From the NCBI GenBank assembly GCA_016617785.1, contig JADILM010000012.1:1-64000 (forward strand): a stretch of DNA of 64,000 nucleotides. Direction: 5' to 3'. Numbering within the stretch: position 1 is the stretch's first letter; every line of letters starts with the position of its first letter. Source of the DNA: Sporobolomyces roseus. Lineage: Eukaryota > Basidiomycota > Microbotryomycetes > Sporidiobolales > Sporidiobolaceae. This document shows, one piece after another, positions 23,631-34,899 of the stretch. The translations under genes and the position numbers were made by a program. The notes under the pieces were generated by a model. The model did no database searches and was not told the DNA's origin. It saw only the letters and a list, made by a program, of their open reading frames with translations.

Positions 23631-24649
23631 CTATAGTACCGCTACAGCTCCTACTAATCCACCCACGACAGCAACCGCAGCCATAACCATATAATCCCCA
23701 CCACCCATCGCGAATCCAAACGGATTCCTAGCCATTGATCCAGCAGCACCTCCCGCCAATCCTTTCGCAGTTGAAATAGTCGTGATATCTATTTTCATCA
23801 ACTCTCTCTCTTCCATCAGACTGTCTCCCACTCGAGAATAGACTGGAGAAAGAAAGAGGGGAGAGGGAGGAACTTACAAGAAGCGGCTGCTTCGACTTGA
23901 CCAGAACTAGTCCAAGTAGGAATCGGAGTAGTAGGAGTCGTAGCGAACCAAGTAACGATCGCACCATTCTGAGTATAAGTAGCTAAAATCATTCACCTTA
24001 ACTCATCAGCTCCATCCCTTCTCTCTTTCTCAAATCAAAATCGAGGAAAAACGGGTGCTTACTAGGAAGTACGGGACAACCAGCTGTAGTACACCTCGAA
24101 GCTGGTTGACCGACTACCGCGGGTTGTCCAACTCCCTGAACTGGATCCGTCGTCGTTTGAGCAGGGAGAGTCGTCGTGGTAGAAGTAGAAGTAGAGGAAG
24201 TAGTGAGATCTGCTGCGGGAGTAAGGGTTTCCACTAGGAGTGTAGCGGTTGGATCTCCATCTACATCGGTGGCTATCGTCGCAAGGATAATGTTCCCACT
24301 ATTTAGGAGTTCGAGAGGGAGAGGTTAGTGAATGGTTCGATGAAGAAGTGTGAAATGTTTGGGGTGAGTGAAAGAAACCCTCGACAAGGTTAACGCGTCG
24401 TTTCCATCTTGTACCAGCTAAGCCACACTCCCCCGACGAGCCTAGTATATTCAGCTGCACTCCCCATCGAAGTGATTCGTCAAACCTCGCCAAGATCCCC
24501 CTTTCTCTCCAATTTCACTCCCTTCCTTCGGGTTGAATCGAACAAGCGCGTTCAACTCACAGTTCATCAGTCATTGTCAATTCTTGTCCGACTACGAGTG
24601 TAACTGCTGAGAGTGAAAGGATCGCCGAGATTAATGAAAGGAACCTCAT
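23631..24649 (-). CDS. small secreted, probably GPI-anchored surface protein
   Basis: Four exons (24561-24649, 24063-24298, 23878-23982, 23631-23842), all joining in phase, give 213 residues. The N-terminus MRFLSLISAILSLSAVTLVVG is a clear signal peptide. The middle is Thr/Ser-rich (TTSSTSTSTTTTLPAQTTT) with a short Cys pair (RCTTAGCP) and a Trp-containing segment (AIVTWFATTPTTPIPTWTSS). The C-terminus has small residues (GLAGGAAGS) then the hydrophobic tail YMVMAAVAVVGGLVGAVAVL ending at the stop, which fits a GPI-attachment signal. Fungal cell-wall mannoproteins often look like this. No enzyme domain is seen, and the family is not recognised. It is divergent from the complex I gene, 213 bp away. 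Confidence 0.75.
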
Positions 24650-24862
24650 ATTCTTCTCAATCTCTGTTCTCTGGGGGGTCTGTCGGTAGTTGAACTGGTC
24701 TAGAGGGGGGCTTGAAAGAGTTGCTAGAGATGTGCGAACGAAGCAGAGTGGTTGTGAGAGTGAGTGGAGAGAGAGAGAAAACAACTTTGAATTGCAAAAT
24801 CGTATTCAATCTGTTTCTTGACAATTCACCACTAACTTCAACTCACTTCAAACTCGTACAAA

Positions 24863-25916
24863 ATGGCTGTGAGTACCTCTCCACTCTTTCAATAAGCTCC
24901 TACTGACTAGGAATACTTGATCAGAGTGGTTTCGGATACACTGGAGGTCGAAGTCGTTGCTTCCCTTTCTGGCAAGGTGAACTCTCGAACTCTACTCACT
25001 CTTTACCGCTCGGGACAACGAATCTAGGATGGGAAGTGGAACTCAATGATCTCTGGATCGAAAGGGAGGCGCAGGAGGGATGTCAGCGGAGAGGAAGGGT
25101 TCATCAAGTTAGAGGACAAATCATCGATACCTCCTATCGCTTCATGCTGGTCTACGAGGCGGAAGCGGGTACGAGCGGACTGTCATTAGGCAGAGCGTCA
25201 CTCGAACCGACGAATCAAGGAACCTATCATCCGATACTTTGACGACTTCTCTTCCCTCATCTTTCGCCAATTCTCCCTCTCCCAACCCAGTCTCCCGATC
25301 CCTACAGCACTCTCAATCTTCTCACAACTCTCCCCTCCTATCGAAGGAAACGATCGTACTGACAATTGGCTCGTTTTCATGGAATTCGAAACGCTATTTA
25401 GATTTCCAAAAATGTTATGCTGGAGCCGAATCACCACAAGAGTGTGTAACTCAGAAAGAAGATTATTTGGAATGTTTACATCACACCAAAGAGGTATGTA
25501 CTGCACTCTTCTTTTCTTTCAAGATTCGAGGGAAGAAAGGGATAATTGACAAAGAGTATTTTTCGAATTTCTTTCATCCCATCTCCCTACACACCTCCTT
25601 CGTCTCCTTTCTTTCTACCTTCACCCGACTACTCCCATCTCGACGCCTCATTCACCGCGAACACCATCACTCTTACCCTCTGCCTCAACCTCTCTCGCCT
25701 TTGAATCTCTCGATCCTCATTCCCGAACAAATTCGACAGGTCTCTCGAGCACTCCAAATCAAAACTGAATACTTAACGAAAACTTCTCTCGAAATTGAAA
25801 AGAAGCGTAAAGCGGCTCAAACAGAATTCGATACTTCTGGTGGAGGAATCATGGGATTAGGATTATTGACTACTGAAGGTCCATCGAGTGGGGCTAGTTC
25901 AGATGGTGAGAAGTAG
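24863..25916 (+). CDS. NDUFS5: NDUFS5-like complex I subunit with twin CX9C
   Basis: Four exons: 24863-24868 (only ATG GCT), 24925-24976, 25402-25493 and 25740-25916, giving 108 residues. The spliced N-terminus MASGFGYTGGRSRCFPFWQ continues as DFQKCYAGAESPQECVTQKEDYLECLHHTKE. The cysteines form two exact CX9C motifs, so this is a Mia40-oxidised intermembrane-space protein. Spacing and flanks match the fungal 15-kDa (NDUFS5) accessory subunit of NADH:ubiquinone oxidoreductase. The 425-bp second intron cuts inside the first CX9C motif. That the motif forms only after splicing supports the gene model. The third intron (246 bp) carries read-through frame that should be ignored. The C-terminus is a charged helix ending ...GASSDGEK. 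Confidence 0.85.
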
Positions 25917-26409
25917 ATTTCTGGGGCCAGGGGGAGTGTTATAAAAGTGTACTTGAATTTGGTTTCTGTGACTTCGAAAATTGGCAAGAGAGAAAAGGGA
26001 GTAAAGTAGCGAGGTGCTTTTCCTATTCTGTCAGTCGGCTGCTCCTCGTTCAGTAGTGCATAGCCCATTCCCAGAGAGACGTCTATCTTGTCTCGTTCTC
26101 ATCTTCTCGCTTGCATCGCCTCTGTAGAAGAACCTTCGGGCATTCGCATTCGTCGAATCGACGCTTCTCTTTCCCTTACTTGTCGGATTCGCCGGTTACT
26201 CTCTCTCCTTCGATCAAAGTGGGACAAACGTCGTCGACTTTGTACACGTGGAACTAGAGGTCTTGTTTACGAGAAAGCTAGTTTCAAGACCGTCCGACCT
26301 TCGATCAAAAAACTCATGCACCTCCGAACAAATCCCGAATCACCGAGGTTTCAACTTTCTCTCCAACTCTCTCTCTCCTACAACATTACACGCCTACTTT
26401 TAAACACAA
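25917..26409. promoter_or_regulatory. intergenic region upstream of the WD40 gene
   Basis: About 490 bp between the complex I gene and the WD40 gene on the same strand. The last 100 bases before the ATG are strongly pyrimidine-rich. A frame overlapping from 26088 is not in phase with the downstream gene and has no recognisable content. Confidence 0.4.
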
Positions 26410-29400
26410 ATGGATCCACCACCACGAATACCTCAATCCGCATCCTCTATTCCAGTTCCATCAATTCTCATCTCTCCCTCTTCTCCCGACTCTCACCCAT
26501 TCCCCTCCCACTCTACCTCCCACTCGCACTCTATCAAACCATCCCTCCAATCCTCCCCTCGCCTACCCGGTTCCCTCCCTTCCCCTCCCTCCTCTTCACC
26601 TCCCTCTCGAACCCCGTCTTCTCAATCCACCTCTCAATCACAAAGATCAACTTCCCAATCCTTTTTCGCATCCCTCGCGAACGCATTACCTAGTATGCCC
26701 AATATCAGTGGAATGTCTAGTATTTCAGCTAGTTTGGGTGGAATCTTGAATCCTAATAAAGGAGTTTTAGAGGGTGCTACTTTTGGTGGAGTTAGAAAAG
26801 GGGAAGGGTCAGGAGGGGTAAGGAAGAGGGATTTCGAGAGTTGGAAAGAGAGCGAAGTTAGGAGAGAGGAAAGTGAAAGTGAGAGTGAGAGTGAAAGTGA
26901 GAGTGAAGAAGAAGGAGAAGGAAGGTATGATGAGGAAGAAGAAGGACCTCGAACTAGAACGAATACGAATAGATCAATAGGAGGAGGTGGAGTTCAAAAC
27001 GGGGAGAGTAATGAGATTGGTAGACAATCAATGGATTTACGAATTGAACAAGGTCAGCTTCTCTCTTTCTCTCTCTCCCTTCTCGACTAATTTTCTCTCG
27101 TTTTCGTTAAATATCTAGCCACAACGGGTCCATCATCAGTATCCGACACTCCCTCAGCCCCATCCCCAATCGTACCCCCCTTCTCAACTCTCCACCGAAC
27201 CCCCTCCTCCGCATTCCGAGTAGCGTCCTCCTCAGGTCCCATTCATCCTCTCACATTACAAGCTATTCGTCGACAAGATTCAGAAGCTGCCGCAATCCGA
27301 GTCGCTGAAGAAATGGGAGCTGAATTCAAGCGAAGAGATACGGTTGAAGATTCAGGGGAAGGGTTCGGATTGGGAAGAGTTAGGAGTGAGAGTCCTACTC
27401 AAATGGAAGAAGATCAAGAGGGAACAGGAGGAGAGATGGTGGGAGGGGAGAGAATGGAGAGAGGTAGAGAGGATAGTCAAGCTACTCTTCGTGAGGGTAC
27501 TAGAGGGAAGAATTCAACTGGATCTAGTAATCTCGGGAATGGAAGACCTAGTGAAGGAAGAGCGGAGGAGTTGGTGAGGGATAGGAATGTATCGATTGCT
27601 TCTTCGACGACTAATTCGACCAAGAGTAAGAAAGGGTTCTTCTCAAGATTCAAGAAATCAAAACCTCCTACTTCTTCACCTACTTCTCCAACCGGTACTA
27701 ATCCAACGACACTCTCCAACGCGAGCCCAACAGCCAGTGGGAGTGGGATTAAAAGGAGTGGATCTGTTGTTTCTCGAGCCACCACAAACACTCTCGAATC
27801 TCGCGGACCCCTCACTCCTGGTCTATCCGAAATCAACGAACCCCATCTCACCACCTCATCACCAGGAGGAAAGCAAGACAAAATCCGACATCCAAAAGTG
27901 AGAACGAAAGGGAAATCCAAAAAAGATTTCAACCATTTATTCCTCTCACAAGAATTACACCTCCCTTCTCCTTCTCCTTCTCCAATTCCTACTACTCCCT
28001 CTCGATCTCATCCAAATCTAAACGATACAGATTCCTTACATTCCGTCCACACGCTCGACTCTTCCCATTCGCTCCATCACTCCCCTCAAGAACTCGATGG
28101 AATCGATGAACCCCCTTCCTCAGCTTCACCGGATAAGAAAGGAAAGAGTAAAGGATCTGGAACGAGTGGAGGAGGTGGTGGGGAAGAGAAGGGAAGTAAG
28201 AAAAAGAGTCGAGCGGTTTGGGCAGTGAAATTTAGTAATAATGGGAAATGGTTAGCTGTTGGAGGTAGAGATGGGGTTGTACGAAGTGAGCACCCCTACT
28301 CTCTCATCTCTTTACAAAGGAGAGAAGCTGATGTGATTCGAAATGAGAGTAGTTTGGGAAGTGTTGAGTTCGAGGGAAGAGAGGGAATTGAGTTTGAGTA
28401 CGGGAGTCATGCCGGTATTCAGAGAGAAACCTACGAGGGAATGGAGAGGGCATTCATCAGATGTTCTCGATTTGAATTGGAGTAAAGTTAGTTAAATCTC
28501 ACTTTTACTACCTTTTTCCCTCGAATTCAACTCGATTTCAAGTAAGCTGATGAAGTACGTGAGAGTGTAGAATGATTTCTTATTGAGTTCTTCAATGGAC
28601 AAGACTGTTAGGTTGTGGCATATCGATAGGGACGAATGTTTGTGTTCATTCGAGGTACGTCGTCTATCTCTCCATCCGACTCTTTCGAAATCGAGCTGAT
28701 GGAGTGATACGACGATGTGCAGCACTTGGATTTCGTCACTTCAATAGCGTTCCATCCTAAAGATGACAGGTTCTTTTTATCTGGAAGTTTGGATTGTAAA
28801 TTGAGATTGTGGAATATCGTAGAGAAACGTGTACAGGTACGCTTTCACACCTCTCTCTTGACGTCCCTCATTGCAATGCTGACGTTGGAGGAGCTGTGAG
28901 CGTAGGTTTGGACTGAGCTACCGGAATTGATCACTGCTGTTAGTTTTACGAGGGATGGGAAATTTGCGATTGCGGGTAGTTTCGTCGGTCAATGCGTAGG
29001 TTCCCTCTCTTTCCTCACCAATCAATCGTACTGATGAGGGCTGAGGGAAACTGCAGATGTTCTTCGAAGTGGAAACTTTCAAATATCACAACGTCTTCAC
29101 CGCGAAATCATCGAAACGAAAAGATCAAAAAGGGAAGAAGATTACTTCACTCTGCACCTTTCCTTTGGATTTCACGAACCCAGCAGCAGACGGAGAGGAT
29201 GGAGATAGGTTGTTGGTTACTAGTAATGATTCACATATGAGATTGTATAATACGAAAGGGAGATTCGTCGAGGCGAAATATTCCGGTCATGAGAATACTT
29301 CGTACGTTCTCTATTTCTCCATCATCTATCTTGGGTGCGAGGGAACTGATGGAGCGGAGATGCGAGAACGTAGGAGTCAAATTCGAGCTAGTTTCAGCGA

Positions 29401-30152
29401 TGATGGGAAATATGTGATTTCAGGTTCAGAAGATCGACATGTTTACAGTAAGCGCACCTTGTTCGTTCTTCAGTCCCTCGCACAATCTGACTGATCGTTT
29501 TTGAGTGCGCTTAGTTTGGGATTCAGGAATCGCTCGCAACTCTTATGGTGAATTCGATGTGATAAAGAAACGTTCAGAAGGAACAGGATTCGAATCTTTC
29601 TCCAGTACGTCTCTCGCTCCCTCTTCCCTCCTCCTTCGTCACGTCACTCACACCTATCTCGTCGTGTTCAGTGCCAGCTCATATAGTGACGGCAGCACTC
29701 TTTGCACCCGCAACCACTCGATCCCATCTCGCTTCAGCAGGAGATCCCATCTTCTCCAACGAAGAACATTACCCTCATCTTTCTCCATTCCCGTATACGA
29801 ATACGCGATCGAGTGCTGGAGGAGGAGGGAGTGAAGCGGATAGTAGTGGGAAAAAGGGGAAAGCTGCTGAAGATATGATTATTGTCGTTGCTGATGGTGC
29901 GTTCTCACTTCTCTCTACTGTCTCAGAGATCTGTGAGTTGAGTAGCTCGAGTTGTCGAATCCTACAGCTGAAACGGGAACGATTTCAATTTTTCGCAATT
30001 CCCGAATCCCACCGTTGCATCCTACTACTTCAAGCGCTCCCCATTCAGCAGCCGGTTCAATCTTCAGACACAACAATCATGTATCAACCACATCGTTCGG
30101 AGGTAATGACAAACAGAAGAGGTATAGTCGAGCGAGTCAATCCTCTCACTAG
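26410..30152 (+). CDS. WD40-repeat protein of the WDR44/Dgr2 type
   Basis: Eleven exons, among them 26410-27052, 27119-28285, 28350-28486, 28571-28654, 28723-28836, 28906-28995 and 29968-30152. The first about 600 residues are disordered, Ser/Pro-rich and partly acidic (an (ES)n run at 26874-26910). WD repeats start at AVWAVKFSNNGKWLAVGGRD, followed by GHSSDVLDLNWSKNDFLLSS, MDKTVRLWHIDRDECLCSFE, HLDFVTSIAFHPKDDRFFLS, LDCKLRLWNI, ELITAVSFTRDGKFAIAG and DDGKYVISGSEDRHVYIWDS. The FVTSIAFHP..FLSGSLD..LRLWNI pattern is that of WDR44 and its yeast relatives. Animal WDR44 binds Rab11; fungal roles are poorly known. The third exon only gives sense when the acceptor is placed at 28349. The C-terminal exon ends ...SRASQSSH. 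Confidence 0.85.
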
Positions 30153-30499
30153 TAAAAACCTCCCCTCCTCCCCTCGCTCTCATTTTATCTCTTCGTTATT
30201 ATCGCACACTCTCCCTTTTGGACTACTCTAGTCGTGTTGTACCTCTTTCTGTTTGAATACCCTTTCTAATCCCCCCTTACTTTGTTCCATACCTTTGTCA
30301 ATTAATTTGTTTCCCTTTTCCTTTACTCTACCTTATTACCTTCTCTTTCCTTCACTTATCTTTGTGAAACCGAGCCATGTAGCTTTACTCTTTCTCCCTC
30401 TTGCTTCGGTTGCGAATCCAAGTTGCGTGTCGAGGTTGCGAAACTTTTCTCTCCTTCTCTTCGCTTCCCCCTCGCTTTCCCTCTCACTTTTCTCTCCCA
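30153..30499. promoter_or_regulatory. intergenic region, CT-rich promoter
   Basis: Between two plus-strand genes. It is pyrimidine-rich throughout (30250-30490), typical of the promoters of this genome; no gene seen. Confidence 0.4.
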
Positions 30500-31367
30500 A
30501 TGCCCTTGCCTCTCGATACGAATACTCTCCCACCTGATCTAGCAGCCCGTTTCTTAGCACTCCGAACCCCATCCTCTCAATCGTGAGCCCCTCCCCTCCC
30601 CTCATCTCCCATCCTCCCTCTCTCACTCACTTCCACTCTCTACAGCTCGAACTCAACACACAAGGTAGACCAAACACTAGAGGACAGATTGAAACGATTA
30701 GAACCCCCAACGGATGAGGAAATAGAAGTGGGAGTTCCAATCGAAGTGAATGAAGAAGGGGACGAAGCGGTACGTTCTTCTCTTTCGATCTCAGCTACTC
30801 GATCAATACTGACTAGCTAGTCGGAAAGCATGCGTGCAGGTAGCTCGATTCCTCTCACTCTCAAGTCAATCCTCCCCACCTCTCTCGGAACCGCTCTCCT
30901 CTCCTCCTCTTCAACGACTTCCAGAGCTCTCCCATTCCTCTTTAGATCACTTATCAGGCGTAGAGATCCAATTTATGCGACCCTCTTTAGGTGCCTCAAC
31001 TGGAGAAGACTCCTCATTCTCTCTCGCAAACGAAGAGGAAGATGAATTGATCAAACGAATGAGGGATGAATTGAGGGTAGAGGAGAGTACGCAGAAGAGA
31101 AGTGAAGCTGGAGTTGAAGAGTGGGAGAAACGATTAGAGGGATCGAGAGGGGTTGTTGAAGGACGACCGAGGAAATGGGAGGAGGATGAACGGATAGCGA
31201 AGGAGTTGGGCGAGGCACCGGAACTGGGTGAGTTAGAGAAGGAGCTGAGGAGACGGAAGAAACGAGAGAAGAAGAAGGGGAGTGAGGATAGTGAGGAAAC
31301 AGATTCTGATGAAGAGGAAGAAGAGACAGAGAGTGAGAAAGATAGCGAAGACGATGAGGAGCGGTGA
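30500..31367 (+). CDS. acidic coiled-coil protein, function unknown
   Basis: Three exons (30500-30582, 30646-30769, 30840-31367), all joining in phase, give 244 residues. It starts MPLPLDTNTLPPDLAARFLA, then VDQTLEDRLKRLEPPTDEEI. It ends with a charged helix (EDELIKRMRDELRVEES, EELGEAPELGELEKELRRRK-like stretch) and a highly acidic tail rich in Glu, Asp and Ser. The LEDRLKRL segment followed by a Leu-rich helix faintly recalls MIT-interacting motifs, but I would not assign a function on that. A large antisense frame (30947-31474) is a shadow of the acidic tail. The stop is 73 bp from the stop of the convergent gene. Confidence 0.7.
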
Positions 31368-31440
31368 TACTGAGAAAAAAAGGGGGCACGTTTATTATTT
31401 GACAGTAGGATGTTGTTGTGCAACGAGAGAAAGGATAATT

Positions 31441-34100
31441 TCAATCTAATCCAGCGATACTCGAAGTGACCCAATCTTCTCCTAATTTATTGAAGACTTC
31501 TTTCGTAGATTCGTTTTTATCTGCCATTGAAGCTCGAGGGAGTGGGACTTCTACTTTGGGCTGTCGAGAAGGTTTCGATTGACCGACTGGAGGTGCGGGA
31601 GTAGATTTCGGGTAGAAAGGAGTTGAACCGTTTGTTGATGCTTTCGAGTTTGACTAGAGACGACGAAAGCGAGAGTCAGTGAGCGAACGACGAGTGAAAG
31701 GGGGAAATAGGAGCGTACAGTGGCAGTTTGTAATTGAGATCTCAAAGCGTTCATTTCCAACTCGTGTTTCTTGTTCAAACTATCAATCTCCCTCGCGTGT
31801 TGTTCCGTCTCATCCCTCAATTGATACTCTAGATCTCCCAATTCCTCGCCATGAGACAATCCCCTCTCATCCAATCTGCAAGAGTGTGAAATTCAGTCAG
31901 TTATCGATTCCCTCGTCGAAAGAATCAAGAAGAAAAAGTGTGCTCGACTCACTCGTATTCATGAGCTTTCCTTTCCCTCTCCAACTGAGCCTTCAACTGA
32001 CTCAACTCCTTATCAAATTTCTGTTTATCCGCTTCCCTCATCCCCTGATGTTTACTCTCAATTTTCCTCCTCTCACTAGCCGCCAAATCCCTCGTTGACT
32101 TCTGAACCTCTTTATCCAATTCCTCCTGTACCCTCTTGACCTCATCTTTCAACCTCAACATTTCATTCCTCGCCTCATCTTCCCCAACTTTCCTCTCCCT
32201 CAAAGTAGTCTGATGAGATTCCATCATTTCTTGTGCTTTCTTTTTAATCCCCGCAATCTTCCTCTCTGCCAACTGAGTCGCTTCTTGTGCTTTCTCCGCT
32301 TTCTGAGATAACGAATCGATTTGGTTTTGTTGATCTTCGAGTAATTTGTCAGTACGAGTTTGATATTCTTCCAATGCTTCTTCTGCGGTAACTGCTCGTC
32401 CAGTAGCTTCGGCGAGATCTCCTTCGATTTCGGCGATACGGGATTCGAGTTGAACCAATCTTGGATCGGGTCCCGAAGAAACTTCAGCAGCTTTAGGTTT
32501 AGGAGTCACGAATTTCGGAGGTCCACCTGTGAAACCAAACGATCAGTCTACTCATCCTTTTCGAGTTCGATGAGAGTGATATGAACTCACTTCCAATCCT
32601 CAGTACAGGAGCAGGTCTATCCTTCTCCAATACTTCAACCCTCTTCAAAGCCTTTTCCAATTTCTTCTCCAACTCCCTCTTCTCCCCCTCAGCTTTCATC
32701 ATCAAAACCGCTCTCTGTTCAGGCCACATCGCTTCTTTCTCTTGTACCATCTGAGCGATTCGGTGGTCCAAGGCAACTTTGTCTTGTTCGACTTGAGAAA
32801 GTTTCGCTTGAACGTTGGAAAGGAGTCTTTGATATTCTCCGATGGCTTCTAGGTCGAGAGGTTCAGAGGGTTGAGGACCGGTAGATGACGAGGGGATGGC
32901 GGAGGATGAAGTAGAAGCGATAGGAGGAGGAGGAGGAGGAGGAGTGAGGGATCGAACGGGAGGAGGAGTTGGGATTCTTTGAGGAGGAGGAAGGAGTTCA
33001 ACTTGTACTCCCTTAGTAATAGTAACCATCTTCTTAACCTCTACAACACGTTTCTTTGATTCCGCCTCATGCCTGTCCCTCAACTTCTTCTGTTCCATCT
33101 CGAACCGTTTCGTTTCCTCTTCGAACCGTTTCTTTTCTTTCTCCCTCTCTTTCTTTTCTTTTTCCTTCTCCTCCCGTTCTCGAACAAGTTCATCCTCTTT
33201 AGCGAGTGCCAAAGCGACTTGAGCATCTTGAGAAGATTGAACTCGTTTGATCTTCTCAGCAGCTTGATAGAGTTGATCAATCAAACTTGTGAGATCCACC
33301 TCCTTGTTCGAATCATCCCCATCCTTCTCATTACTCTCATTCTCTTCTTTCGACTTTGATTTCCCTTTCCCCTTTGACTTTGCACTTGAAGTGACGCTAG
33401 CATTCGAAGGAGTGTTGGTACGACTCGGGTTTGATGCTGAGGGAGGAACGGAAGCGGTAGAGGAAGGAGGAGCAGAGACTTTGTTGTTGGATGATGATGA
33501 TACGGGAGTAGGTTTCGAGGGTGAAGCAGAGAGAGCAGGGAAATCTGATTCGGAGGGAGGAGCGGTCGCAGGTTTGAAAGCGAAAGTTCCTGCACCAGGG
33601 TTCAAACTCCTCTTTTGTACTGTCGGACTCGTCGATACTGATCTCTGAGGTTGTGGTTGTGCGTGAGGTTGGGATTGAGGTTTAGAAGGGGAGAAAGTTG
33701 GAGCGATTGGAGAAACTGTCGGAAGAGGTTGGAGGGGAGGAGGAGGAGCTGAAGAGATGGGGTAAGGGTCGAAAGGAACCTCTGCGTAAGGGTTGATGGT
33801 CTGTGCGAAATTGCCAGGATGGGGAGGGGATTGAACTGGAGAAGGAGAGGAAAAGAATTCGTTGAGACCGGCTCGAGTGTTGAGGGGAGGTGAAGTGAGG
33901 GAAGGTTCGAAAGGTTGATGTCTAGCATAGCTGTAGCCTGTTCGATGCTCGAACTGTTCAGCTGGATTGTGAGTGCGCTGAGTGGGTACAAGAGGAAGCG
34001 AACCTTGATTTGGATCTATTTGATGATTGCAATCCACTCGAGAGGGTTGCATGCTACGACCATTACTTCCAACTGATCCAAACCCTGATCCTGCGCTCAT
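31441..34100 (-). CDS. proline-rich coiled-coil protein, function unknown
   Basis: Four exons (32591-34100, 31953-32526, 31719-31875, 31441-31653), all in phase, give 817 residues. About 260 residues of Pro/Ser/Gln-rich disordered sequence are followed by a Lys/Glu-rich block (SKGKGKSKSKEENESNEKD). A first coiled coil runs LALAKEDELVREREEKEKEK and onward, a poly-Pro patch (TPPPPPPPIAS) follows, and two long coiled coils with DERGLSHGEELGDLEYQLRD-type heptads come next. The C-terminal end is a short conserved-looking motif, FNKLGEDWVTSSIAGLD, after a basic linker. Coiled-coil plus Pro-rich layout suggests a scaffold for trafficking or the cytoskeleton, but no family is recognised. Confidence 0.78.
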
Positions 34101-34899
34101 CTAGTCGCTGTAGAGTTGCCGTGTTTGAGGTGGAAAGGGAGAGAGAGAAAGATAGGAGACAAAGAGATAAGGGCGAGGAAAAGGGTCGTCGAAGTTGAGG
34201 GACGCGTACAAGGTCTCGTGATTGACTACTCCGCGTTTAGTTGAGCTGATAAGCGGTTTTGAAGTGAAATGAAGAAGGGAAAAGCCAACACTCGTTTTTG
34301 GGCCAATCTCATCTCAATTTGTCGCAACGAATCAATGACCGGTCTCTTTCGTAGCAGACTCATCGAAGAGACTGAGAAAGAGACGGCTGAACTTACTCTG
34401 CGAAAGAAAGTTTGATTCTAAAGAAACCAAAATAAGCGAAACCTCGGGACAAGAAAGAACGACGAAAAAGAGAGAGGAAGGAAAGCCATGCGATGGATTG
34501 GTTAAGCAAGAGTGAGACTCAAAGAAGGGTGTGTAGTGAGTGAGAAAGAGGAAGAGAGAGTGTATCTATTAGGAACAGTTTAAGGGTGAGGAAACGAAAA
34601 CGAAAAACGAAACTACAATGAAATCGGGGTATATTGGGTTGAACGTCTTTGAGGGTGAGGCTGAACGAGGGTTGAGGAGAGTCGTCGGCGTAAAGTAAGG
34701 AGAGATTAGAGAGGGACTAGTAAGGAAGGGGAAAAAAGGAGGGATATCGATAAGTTTTCGGAAAGGCGTCAAGGCTCTCGTTTGATGTCGTGCCGCAACC
34801 GAAAGGGAGTGTCTATTGAGCTAAAAAACAAGAATGACAATGAGCGATCGAAGGAGAGAGATAGAAGCTGGAGGAATAGAAACTTACGAAATCTCATTC
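34101..34899. other. intergenic region between two minus-strand genes
   Basis: About 800 bp containing the promoter of the coiled-coil gene (near 34100) and the 3' region of the glycosyltransferase gene. It is GA-rich on the plus strand, i.e. CT-rich in the transcribed direction. No gene is seen. Confidence 0.45.

Noticed and set aside
30947..31474. Minus-strand 175-codon Ser-rich frame
   Set aside because: Exact antisense shadow of the acidic coiled-coil gene.
33069..33648. Plus-strand Phe/Leu- and Glu/Gly-rich frames
   Set aside because: Antisense shadows of the Lys/Glu-rich part of the coiled-coil gene at 31441-34100.
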